Source: a bacterium (GTDB lineage Bacteria > Babelota > Babeliae > Babelales > Vermiphilaceae). From it: a stretch of 9,596 nucleotides of DNA. The notes under the pieces are model-generated. The model made no database searches, was not told where the DNA came from, and worked only from the letters and a program-made list of their open reading frames with translations. Where the stretch lies: assembly GCA_030626185.1 (NCBI GenBank), contig DAOUPL010000034.1:1-9596 (forward strand), written 5' to 3'. The translations under genes were made by a program, and so were the position numbers. Positions 1 through 6,034 of the stretch are shown here, piece after piece (position 1 is the stretch's first letter; each line of letters opens with the position of its first letter).

Positions 1-480
1 AAGCTAAACAATACAAACGATGACATTACAGCACCATATTTTAAAGCATTACTATACAATATCGCACATGACGTACGAAGAGATATATTCGACCACATTG
101 AAGCAAACAACCTCGAAAAAGAAAGCATGTGTTTTGAATACTTTGGAGGTCTAAATAACATTCCCACATACAAGGCATTAATTTCTAAAGAACTTCAAGA
201 ATTTTTGGACGATCACTTGCTGAATATCAACAATGAAATTTCCAGCTCTGAAAATGAAGTTGATCTAAATGCTTTAATAGATCAAATATTTGAAACAAAA
301 GAAAAACTTACAACAAAAATAGAAGAAATAATATCTAAAAATGATCCTCAATTTGTAAAAAAAGGAACGTTTCAATGGAGCCAAAGAAAATTAGGATTAG
401 CCATGCTTGATATAGCCAATGGTACTTTTTATGAAAACTTTGTTAGACCATTGCATGAAATGCCAAAAGTGACCTCATGA
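1..480 (+). CDS. Hypothetical protein, 5'-truncated by window edge
   Basis: The reading frame is open from base 1 to the TGA at 478-480, giving 159 visible residues. The first in-window ATG (127) is internal, because the 42 codons before it are uninterrupted and have the same acidic, Asn/Lys-rich, helical character. The real start therefore lies outside the window. I recognise no family. The visible part looks all-helical, with an amphipathic charged stretch near visible residues 100-120 (KEKLTTKIEEIISKND) and a C-terminal part containing QRKLGLAMLDIANG. Its stop overlaps the next ATG as ATGA, so the two genes are probably translationally coupled. Faint similarity of its C-terminal half to the next protein suggests the pair might be distant paralogs. 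Function unknown; I am confident that it is coding but have no functional call. Confidence 0.75.
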   Translation, partial: KLNNTNDDITAPYFKALLYNIAHDVRRDIFDHIEANNLEKESMCFEYFGGLNNIPTYKALISKELQEFLDDHLLNINNEISSSENEVDLNALIDQIFETKEKLTTKIEEIISKNDPQFVKKGTFQWSQRKLGLAMLDIANGTFYENFVRPLHEMPKVTS

Positions 481-1175
481 AGAAAGTTTTATTTTTATCG
501 TTGATTATCACAACAAACATCACCCTTTGCATGAACAGAGAACAAAGTAACCCTTTAATCAGCTCTCTTGTTCGCATTATAAAAACTGAATCAGTAAGAT
601 CTTCTGAATATCTCGATCAACGCCACATAAAAAATTACAATAATTTCTCTGTATGTAATTTAGCAATAAGAATATTACTTAACATGAATCAATACTTTGA
701 TAACCATAACAAATCTTTATCAGAATCGTTTCCAAATGATACAGAACTTACACAATTTATGAACGATAACAACATTCCAGAAAAATATTTTATACCAAAA
801 ATTAATGTATTGGCCTCACTTGATGAGCAATACGAGGCAATAGAAAATGATTCAATGCTTACGCAACAGGAGTACATCAACGCAATAACCTCTCTTTATC
901 ATGACATTAAAGAAATGATAAAGAATGATGAAAAAACATTAGATGAGCATAAACTTATGGCTCTTGCGTACATAAAAAAAGATCTTGGCACATTAATGCT
1001 TAATCATTTTTTACAAAATTCAGAACAAGTACCATTTGATGAATACCAAGAAAGCATTCCAATTCCAACAAATAATAAAATATCTTTAGCAATTAGACCA
1101 GCGTTTCAAGCAACATCCCCTGAATTCATTTCATCATTTAGACACAAAATAAATAGAAATTATTGGGAATATTGA
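477..1175 (+). CDS. Hypothetical exported protein, 232 aa
   Basis: The start is the ATG inside an ATGA overlap with the upstream stop, which implies coupled translation; no strong separate SD is visible. Residues 1-19 (MKKVLFLSLIITTNITLCM) form a classic signal peptide: two lysines, then a hydrophobic core. The Cys at 18 is preceded by Leu, not Gly/Ala/Ser, so this is a poor lipobox and signal peptidase I export is more likely. The mature part is helical and rich in Asn, Glu, Ile and Lys, with no catalytic motif I can recognise. G+C is about 32% in sampled lines, lower than in the adjacent importer operon. The 3' end overlaps the convergent permease gene by 16 bp, and there is no terminator between them. 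Function unknown; exported location is likely. Confidence 0.75.
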   Translation: MKKVLFLSLIITTNITLCMNREQSNPLISSLVRIIKTESVRSSEYLDQRHIKNYNNFSVCNLAIRILLNMNQYFDNHNKSLSESFPNDTELTQFMNDNNIPEKYFIPKINVLASLDEQYEAIENDSMLTQQEYINAITSLYHDIKEMIKNDEKTLDEHKLMALAYIKKDLGTLMLNHFLQNSEQVPFDEYQESIPIPTNNKISLAIRPAFQATSPEFISSFRHKINRNYWEY

Positions 1176-2020
1176 GTTTTTTTAATTGTCGTTGTAAAAA
1201 GCACAATCACAAAAAGCACCCCACTCATGGTTGCAATAGAACCAGCAACCGAAACATCACACAACCATGCACCAACGTATCCCCAATACGCTGAAAGCAA
1301 TGCAAAAAAGATGCTGTAACCAACCATGTGTACCAGCGATCGTGATAACAAAAAACCGGTTGCTGCAGGCGTAATCATCAACGCAACTACCACAATTGCA
1401 CCAACAACTTCAAACGATGCAACGGCAGTGATTGAAGTGAGTAACAACAATGCGTAATACAAACGTTGCGGTTTGTAACCCATCATAATCGCTTGTGTTT
1501 CATCAAAGATTGCCAAACGTAATTGTTGATAATAAAAAATAACAAATAAAACATTTAATAACGCAACGCCACTGACAAGCCATAATGCAGTCGGGCCACA
1601 ATCAACACCAAACAACATTAATCGTTGCAACGGCGCAAACACTAACTGCCCAAGCAAAACCATGTCGGTATCAAGATGAACCGATTGTGCATACTGCGCA
1701 ATTAAAATAACAGCAACAGAAAAAAACAATGGAAAAACTAATCCAATTGCCGCATCTTTTTTTAACTTTTTTGTACTGATTAATAATTCAGTTACCGCCA
1801 CCATTGCTACACCCGATAACGCAGCACCAATAAGCAACAAAGGCGAATGTAAGTTTTTAACAATAAAAAAGAAAATCACAATACCCAAAAGTACTGCGTG
1901 ACTAATCGCATCTGACATGAGCGCTACACCACGAAGTACCAAAAAAATACCGGGCAACACGCACGCAAAGGAAGTCATCAACGCGATTGCAATAATGTAA
2001 AATTGAAAGTTTGCTATCAT
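1160..2020 (-). CDS. troD: Mn/Zn ABC transporter permease (TroD-like), 286 aa
   Basis: Inner-membrane permease subunit of the metal importer, the second of the two permeases. It is a highly hydrophobic ABC-3 family protein with about eight membrane segments. Family hallmarks are the conserved SDAISHAVLLGI segment (about residues 36-47), VHLDTDMVLLGQLVFAP after the mid-protein membrane segments, and DVSVAGSIATMSG near the C-terminus. I start at the ATG at 2020, not at the longer 2086 start. The 22-residue extension (MRCVHFSFLCSK...) resembles nothing in the family and lies wholly within troC, whereas 2020 gives an ATGA overlap with the troC stop, the same join seen between troB and troC. It is the last gene of the operon, ends tail-to-tail inside the convergent gene ending at 1175, and has no visible terminator. 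Confidence 0.9.
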   Translation of the reverse strand: MIANFQFYIIAIALMTSFACVLPGIFLVLRGVALMSDAISHAVLLGIVIFFFIVKNLHSPLLLIGAALSGVAMVAVTELLISTKKLKKDAAIGLVFPLFFSVAVILIAQYAQSVHLDTDMVLLGQLVFAPLQRLMLFGVDCGPTALWLVSGVALLNVLFVIFYYQQLRLAIFDETQAIMMGYKPQRLYYALLLLTSITAVASFEVVGAIVVVALMITPAATGFLLSRSLVHMVGYSIFFALLSAYWGYVGAWLCDVSVAGSIATMSGVLFVIVLFTTTIKKTQYSQ

Positions 2021-2865
2021 TGCACTACTCGCATAAATAAATTTTGTACTTTTGCTGCACAAAAAACTGAAATGAACACAACGCAACTTAAAATCACTAC
2101 AATTATTGGTCCTGTTGGCATCTGATCAACGCTACCGCTGATAAGTACCCCAGACAATGAAGAACAGACGGCAATAAATACCGCTAAGGCAATCATCGGC
2201 TTTATACGAAAAACCCACTGACGCGCTGCTGCCGCTGGAGCTACCAACATCGTACTCATTAAAATAACGCCAACGGTTTGTAGACCAACAACGATTGTTG
2301 CAATTAATAACAAATTTAATAACAAATCAAATAGCTTTGTTGGATAACCAACACTTTGTGACAACAATGGATCAAAAATAAATAATGAAAACTCTTTAAA
2401 CAATAGACCAACGGTGACAAAAACGAGTAACGCAATACCAATCATCACAAAAAAATCACTGTACAAAATCGTTGACGCACTACCAAATAAAAATTTATTA
2501 ATTACTGCTTGTTGCTCACCCGCAACTTTTTGCGCAACAGTCATGAGCACAATGCCAAAGCCAAAAAAGACCGAAAGTACAATGCCCAAAATAGCGTCAT
2601 ACTTTATTTTTGTCGTACGAGAAACATAACTAATAAGTTGAATACCACACAAACCTGATAACGCACCACCGAACAACAACAATAACGGATGCGCACTGCG
2701 AGTTAATAAAAAAGCTGCCATAATACCCGGCAGCGATGCATGAGAAATAGTGTCACCCACTAAACTTTGTGAACGCAAAAAGACAAAAACGCCTAGTAAA
2801 CCTGCAACGCTTGCAAATAACATTGTTTGCGCACAAATAAGTAAAAGCGTTGTATCGACAATCAT
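2017..2865 (-). CDS. troC: Mn/Zn ABC transporter permease (TroC-like), 282 aa
   Basis: First permease subunit of the importer; with the second it should form the channel through which metal delivered by the binding protein crosses the inner membrane. About eight hydrophobic segments cover most of the 282 residues, the normal length for ABC-3 permeases. Recognisable conserved stretches are GDTISHASLPGI (about residues 37-48), GEQQAVINKFLFGSAS mid-protein, a MSTMLVAPAAAAR motif near residue 210, and SVDQMPTGPIIVV near residue 250, the last typical of TroC/MntC-type subunits. The start ATG overlaps the troB stop as ATGA and its own stop overlaps the troD start the same way, so the three genes should be translated in a coupled series. 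Metal specificity cannot be read from the permease alone. Confidence 0.93.
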   Translation of the reverse strand: MIVDTTLLLICAQTMLFASVAGLLGVFVFLRSQSLVGDTISHASLPGIMAAFLLTRSAHPLLLLFGGALSGLCGIQLISYVSRTTKIKYDAILGIVLSVFFGFGIVLMTVAQKVAGEQQAVINKFLFGSASTILYSDFFVMIGIALLVFVTVGLLFKEFSLFIFDPLLSQSVGYPTKLFDLLLNLLLIATIVVGLQTVGVILMSTMLVAPAAAARQWVFRIKPMIALAVFIAVCSSLSGVLISGSVDQMPTGPIIVVILSCVVFISVFCAAKVQNLFMRVVQ

Positions 2866-3638
2866 TGTTCACGCTCCGGTTTACACACAGTTACAAACGG
2901 CACTTTGTACGTTTTTTGTACAAGTTCATCACAAAAAACATCTACCACTGATCCACTTTTTATCACCGTTTTATTTAATAAAATTAACCAATCAAAATAT
3001 GAACGCAACGTGTATAGATCATGATGCACAACCAAAATTGTTTTACCCTGTTTTTGTAAATCACGCAACAATGCAATAATGATTTTTTCTGTTGGAGCAT
3101 CGATACCAACAAAGGGTTCATCAAGAACATAAAAATCTGCTTGTTGTGCTAACGCACGTGCTAAAAAAATACGTTGTTTTTGCCCACCAGAAAGATTGGC
3201 TATTGGTTGATTATGATAATCACTCATACCAACAGATTGCAACGCATCACGCACAAAAGCATGATCATTACTCGATGGACGACAAAACCAGCCGAGATGA
3301 CGATAGCGCCCCATCATCACTACATCGTAAACTGTTGCAGGGAAATCCCAATCGACCGTCGTCAATTGTGGCACGTACGCAATGCGATGACGCACATCAT
3401 TAATTGATTGACCAAAAATTTTTATCACGCCAACTGTTTTTGGCAACAAACCCAACAATGCTTTTATGAGCGTTGATTTACCCGCACCGTTTGGCCCAAC
3501 AATAGCACACAAAGATTGTTGTGGAATACTAAAACTTACTTTATCAAGCACAACACTATCGTCGTACGCAACACAAAGTTGCTTAATTTCACATACGCTA
3601 ATCGATGATGATACATCTTTTTGTGCTAACTTAAACAT
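2862..3638 (-). CDS. troB: Mn/Zn ABC transporter ATP-binding protein (TroB-like), 258 aa
   Basis: Cytoplasmic ATPase that powers metal import. All nucleotide-binding motifs are intact: Walker A GPNGAGKST (48-56), Q-loop Gln91 in YVPQ, signature LSGGQKQR (149-156), Walker B YVLDEP (170-175, with Glu174 as catalytic base), D-loop near 178-181, and H-loop His206 in VVHHDL. The stretch DWDFPATVYDVVMMGRY (96-112) is characteristic of manganese/zinc importers of the Tro/Mnt/Sit group. Length matches the family. A weak SD (AGGT) lies about nine bases before the ATG. The gene follows troA after a 52-bp gap and overlaps troC by ATGA. A 44-nt part of its Walker A region has a decayed look-alike in the intergenic region at 4844-4888. 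Confidence 0.95.
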   Translation of the reverse strand: MFKLAQKDVSSSISVCEIKQLCVAYDDSVVLDKVSFSIPQQSLCAIVGPNGAGKSTLIKALLGLLPKTVGVIKIFGQSINDVRHRIAYVPQLTTVDWDFPATVYDVVMMGRYRHLGWFCRPSSNDHAFVRDALQSVGMSDYHNQPIANLSGGQKQRIFLARALAQQADFYVLDEPFVGIDAPTEKIIIALLRDLQKQGKTILVVHHDLYTLRSYFDWLILLNKTVIKSGSVVDVFCDELVQKTYKVPFVTVCKPEREQ

Positions 3639-3690
3639 TTTATTAACCTATTGATTTTATCATTTTTATTTTTATTATGCGTCACGTTTT

Positions 3691-4635
3691 CTATTTTTGT
3701 TGTGCATCGCATATCGTTCGCACAATCGCATGCGTATTGTAACGCATCATGCCAACATACGTGCCAGAAACATCATCTGCTGCTCCAAGCGCATCAGAAT
3801 ACAATGCCGGACCAACAATAACATGCCATCCTTTGTTCGCAACAGCTTGTTCAAGCGCATGCATACTTTTTGGTGCAATCGATGTTTCTAAAAAAATTGC
3901 CCGAATACGGCTATTTACAATGTAGTTTGCCATATTTTGCACATCTTTAATACCAATATCACTCTCGGTACTTAATCCTTGTAAACCAAAAACTTTTATG
4001 CCGTACGCACGGCCATAATACGCAAACGCATCATGTGCGGTGACCAAAATACGATCTTGTTCATCAATTGTATTTATCTGTTCACGAAGATCATGATCTA
4101 ACAACGTTAATCCTTCTAAATAACGCTGCTTGTTTTTCTGATAAACTTCATGATAAACTGGATCAAGCGATGATAATTGATCAGCTAAATAACGCACAAC
4201 TTCTTGCCACAACGTAACTTCATGCCAAATATGCGGATCGTACAAATTATCAAACTCTGATGCCAACAACAATGAACGATCAACGCTCTTTGTTGCTTGA
4301 ATAACATTTGTGTACGCACGCATACTTTCTAATGCGTGGCTCATTTTTCCTTCAAGATGTAATCCTTGATAGACCACAACATCAGCAGCAAGTAATCGAT
4401 GAACATCACCCTCTTTTGGCCGATACAAATGCGGATCAACCCCGGGACCCATTAACGAAATAACTTGCACGTCATCATCGCATAACGACCGCACTGCATC
4501 AGCAACCATAGTGGTTGTGCATACGATGCGCAAACGATAATCATCGTTTTTTCGCACTGATGGATAAAAAATAAACAATCCAATAGAAAGAATCGTTATC
4601 GTAATTAAGCTTGTAATTAATAGTTGTTTTTTCAT
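3691..4635 (-). CDS. troA: Mn/Zn-binding periplasmic protein (TroA/ZnuA cluster A-I), 314 aa
   Basis: Substrate-binding protein that captures Mn(II) or Zn(II) outside the inner membrane and hands it to the permeases. Residues 1-25 form a basic then hydrophobic segment that may be a cleaved signal peptide or an anchor. No lipobox is present; the first Cys (39) lies in the beta strand IVCTTTMVAD, so it is not a Gram-positive-style lipoprotein. The four expected ligands are visible: His69 (GVDPHLY), His135 (YDPHIW), His201 (VTAHDAF) and Asp281 (SDALG). The His-His-His-Asp set matches Treponema TroA; Mn-specific PsaA-type proteins have Glu at the third position. Family signatures GLQGLSTESD and GTYVGMMRYN are present. 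There is no His-rich zinc loop of the ZnuA kind. It is the first gene of the operon, and the SD before the ATG is poor. Confidence 0.93.
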   Translation of the reverse strand: MKKQLLITSLITITILSIGLFIFYPSVRKNDDYRLRIVCTTTMVADAVRSLCDDDVQVISLMGPGVDPHLYRPKEGDVHRLLAADVVVYQGLHLEGKMSHALESMRAYTNVIQATKSVDRSLLLASEFDNLYDPHIWHEVTLWQEVVRYLADQLSSLDPVYHEVYQKNKQRYLEGLTLLDHDLREQINTIDEQDRILVTAHDAFAYYGRAYGIKVFGLQGLSTESDIGIKDVQNMANYIVNSRIRAIFLETSIAPKSMHALEQAVANKGWHVIVGPALYSDALGAADDVSGTYVGMMRYNTHAIVRTICDAQQK

Positions 4636-4709
4636 ACTTTAAGCATAGCAAAATTTTACCCTTCTTGCTCAAAAAAAAATCTACTCCATCTGTTTTTTTA
4701 CCTGATTTT

Positions 4710-4737
4710 TTTATAAAACTAGCGTCTTAAGCTGCAA
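4710..4737 (-). promoter_or_regulatory. Possible promoter for troABCD
   Basis: On the minus strand TTGCAG (4737-4732) is followed after 16 bp by TATAAA (4715-4710). The -10 is good (5/6) and the -35 is weak (3/6). It would give an untranslated leader of roughly 70 nt before the troA ATG. An alternative -10-like TATGCT lies only six bases before the ATG, which would mean an almost leaderless transcript. Neither is strong. Confidence 0.3.
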
Positions 4738-4843
4738 CCAAAATATCATTTTCGCTTTGTAAAAATTTAATCATTTCAACATTGAACTATAAAAAATCAA
4801 ATATATTTATAATTTACCTTATAAAAATGCATTCTGTTATTTT

Positions 4844-4888
4844 CATTGATCTACACGTACTAGTTTTGCTCGACAATAGCACACAAAG
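4844..4888 (-). pseudogene. Degraded ABC-ATPase P-loop fragment (candidate relic)
   Basis: Read on the minus strand, 45 nt align to the troB Walker A coding stretch (3514-3471). There are 36 identical bases, 8 substitutions (6 of them transitions) and one single-base insertion. The first 16 bases are an exact match. In the troB frame it reads LCAIV-EQN and then a stop created by the insertion; one base on, the frame continues as STCRSM where troB has GAGKST. Identity fades on both sides. It could be a relic of a troB copy or of another ABC ATPase. Because the repeat is short, chance or an antisense element cannot be excluded. Confidence 0.4.
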
Positions 4889-4908
4889 TGTGTATGTCAC
4901 AAAACCAA

Positions 4909-4936
4909 TTGACAAAAAGCACCAATAAAATTTACT
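4909..4936 (+). promoter_or_regulatory. Promoter for the M48 protease gene
   Basis: A consensus TTGACA (-35, 4909-4914) is followed after 16 bp by TTTACT (4931-4936, 4/6 match to TATAAT). The -10 region lies inside the left arm of the palindrome at 4928-4949. The ATG at 4976 is about 40 bp downstream of the -10, with AAGGA (4967-4971) as SD four bases before the start. Confidence 0.5.
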
Positions 4937-4949
4937 TAATAGTAAATTT
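4928..4949. promoter_or_regulatory. Perfect 9+4+9 palindrome, candidate operator
   Basis: AAATTTACT (4928-4936), a TAAT spacer, and AGTAAATTT (4941-4949) form a perfect dyad of 22 bp. It covers the presumed -10 of the protease promoter, the usual place for a repressor site. No T-run follows, so it is not a terminator. Size and symmetry suit a dimeric helix-turn-helix regulator; a metal-responsive one (MntR/TroR/Fur class) is possible given the importer next door, but the sequence does not match a consensus I can vouch for. No regulator gene is in the window. Confidence 0.5.
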
Positions 4950-4975
4950 CACCTCTTTAAACTTAAAAGGACACC

Positions 4976-5920
4976 ATGTCAAAACAAACGATTAATATTT
5001 TTTTATTACTTGCATTGCTTGGTAATACATCATTTCTTGCATACACAGAAGATAATCAACAAACTCAAGAAAAACACCTGACCGAAGAGGATCTCGTTCA
5101 TCCACGAGTAAAACAGGTAATCGGCTTTTTGGAAAAGCTTAGTCATTATCTTCGTTATTGTAATACACCTATAGCAATAATTAGAGATTGTAAAAATCTA
5201 TTGCCCATGAAGCATTCTCCTAATAATGCACCCAAAGAAATACAAGAAGCATTTTTTGAAGTATGCAAAAAAGCGAACGTAAACCCTCCGACATTAAAGC
5301 ATGTTTCTTATGATGAAGGTGCCCCAAACGCTATATTTATGATAAACGATGCAATTATTATTAACGATAAGTTTGTAGAAACATTTAAAGAAAACACGGG
5401 AATCGCAAAAGGTCTTTTTGCTCACGAATTAGGACATAAAGTTAATAAAGACCCCCTACTAAAAGTTTTTCTTTTGATACTTTTGCCAACTATTTTGAAT
5501 AAAAACATACATAAAATTGAAAAAAAACTCATAACTTTATTCCGCAAATTATATCCCAAAAAAACTATCACACCTAAAAGTTCTAAAATTAAAGCTAATT
5601 TAAAATACATTGGAAAATATCTTCTTAAATCTCACTTTAGAAATTTTATCGTAATAAATTGTAGTATGAAACTTATAAACCTTGTATTTTCGCTCTGCGA
5701 AACACGTGCCGATAAATTTGCAACAAATTTAGGCTATGGTAACGAATTAATTGAAAGCTTTGAATTAATCGCAAAATACCTCAAGAACATAGAATTTGAA
5801 CAGAATATTAAGTTTATTCCTAACCAAGTGGATGGAAGCGACTTTAAATCTCGCATTCATGGAGCTCATCCAACACTTAAAGTACGTATTGCAGCTATCA
5901 GAAAATGGATAGTTAAATAA
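4976..5920 (+). CDS. Exported M48-family zinc metalloprotease, 314 aa
   Basis: Likely membrane-associated or periplasmic metallopeptidase involved in protein quality control. The zinc site is clear: HELGH at 150-154 (His150, catalytic Glu151, His154), with the third ligand Glu242 in ETRADKFA, the EXXXD-type helix of M48 enzymes; the conserved HPTLKVRI stretch follows at 298-305. The N-terminus (residues 1-22) is a signal peptide ending near FLA, unlike HtpX, which starts with membrane helices. Hydrophobic segments at about 161-175 and 224-240 flank a strongly basic insert (about 176-222, many Lys), an unusual spacer between the two zinc-site motifs. SD AAGGA is four bases before the ATG. It has its own promoter with a palindrome and its own terminator, so it is probably monocistronic. 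HtpX, BepA/LoiP-like and Ste24-like roles cannot be separated here. Confidence 0.85.
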   Translation: MSKQTINIFLLLALLGNTSFLAYTEDNQQTQEKHLTEEDLVHPRVKQVIGFLEKLSHYLRYCNTPIAIIRDCKNLLPMKHSPNNAPKEIQEAFFEVCKKANVNPPTLKHVSYDEGAPNAIFMINDAIIINDKFVETFKENTGIAKGLFAHELGHKVNKDPLLKVFLLILLPTILNKNIHKIEKKLITLFRKLYPKKTITPKSSKIKANLKYIGKYLLKSHFRNFIVINCSMKLINLVFSLCETRADKFATNLGYGNELIESFELIAKYLKNIEFEQNIKFIPNQVDGSDFKSRIHGAHPTLKVRIAAIRKWIVK

Positions 5921-5954
5921 TAACCACAAATCATCACAGTTAAAATAAAATTAC

Positions 5955-5986
5955 GGGAGAACATGATTTCATGCTCTCCTTTTTTC
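5955..5986 (+). terminator. Rho-independent terminator after the M48 gene
   Basis: The stem GGAGAACATG (5956-5965) pairs with CATGCTCTCC (5970-5979) with one A/C mismatch and an ATTT loop, followed by six T residues (5980-5985). It sits 35 bp after the protease stop. Confidence 0.85.
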
Positions 5987-6015
5987 TTGCTCAAAAAATA
6001 AATCGATGCTACAAA
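5987..6015 (+). promoter_or_regulatory. Weak promoter candidate for the GH3 gene
   Basis: TTGCTC (5987-5992) and TACAAA (6010-6015) are separated by 17 bp and lie between the terminator and the GH3 start. The match is 3/6 and 4/6, so the call rests mainly on position and spacing. The SD AAAGGA (6025-6030) lies four bases before the ATG. Confidence 0.3.
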
Positions 6016-6034
6016 CTATTCAAGAAAGGATTTT

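Larger units (their letters stand above)
4636..4975. other. Divergent intergenic region, 340 bp
   Basis: No convincing gene is present; stops occur in every frame I followed. The region separates troA (minus) from the M48 protease (plus), so it must carry at least one promoter for each. It is AT-rich with several poly-A/T runs. Contents I can support are a weak minus-strand promoter candidate (4710-4737), a degraded P-loop-like stretch (4844-4888), a strong -35 for the plus strand (4909-4914) and a perfect palindrome (4928-4949). A minor CACAC-AAA-GTGTG inverted repeat sits at 4880-4892. Confidence 0.7.

Noticed and set aside
477..536. Lipoprotein signal in the 232-residue exported protein
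   Set aside because: The Cys at residue 18 is preceded by Leu, which does not fit the small residue required at that position of a lipobox.
2021..2086. 22-residue N-terminal extension of troD
   Set aside because: It lies wholly within troC, has no family resemblance, and the ATG at 2020 makes the same ATGA join seen between troB and troC.
2414..3079. Plus-strand frames of 71 and 109 residues opposite troC and the troB end
   Set aside because: They are shadows of conserved coding sequence with no translation signals.
3092..3407. Two overlapping plus-strand open frames (103 and 77 residues) opposite troB
   Set aside because: The His/Gln-rich composition is a shadow of troB codon use, and troB itself is complete with all ATPase motifs.
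4880..4892. CACAC-AAA-GTGTG inverted repeat as an operator or hairpin
   Set aside because: Five-base arms are too short to stand out, and the stretch is better explained as part of the P-loop-like match.
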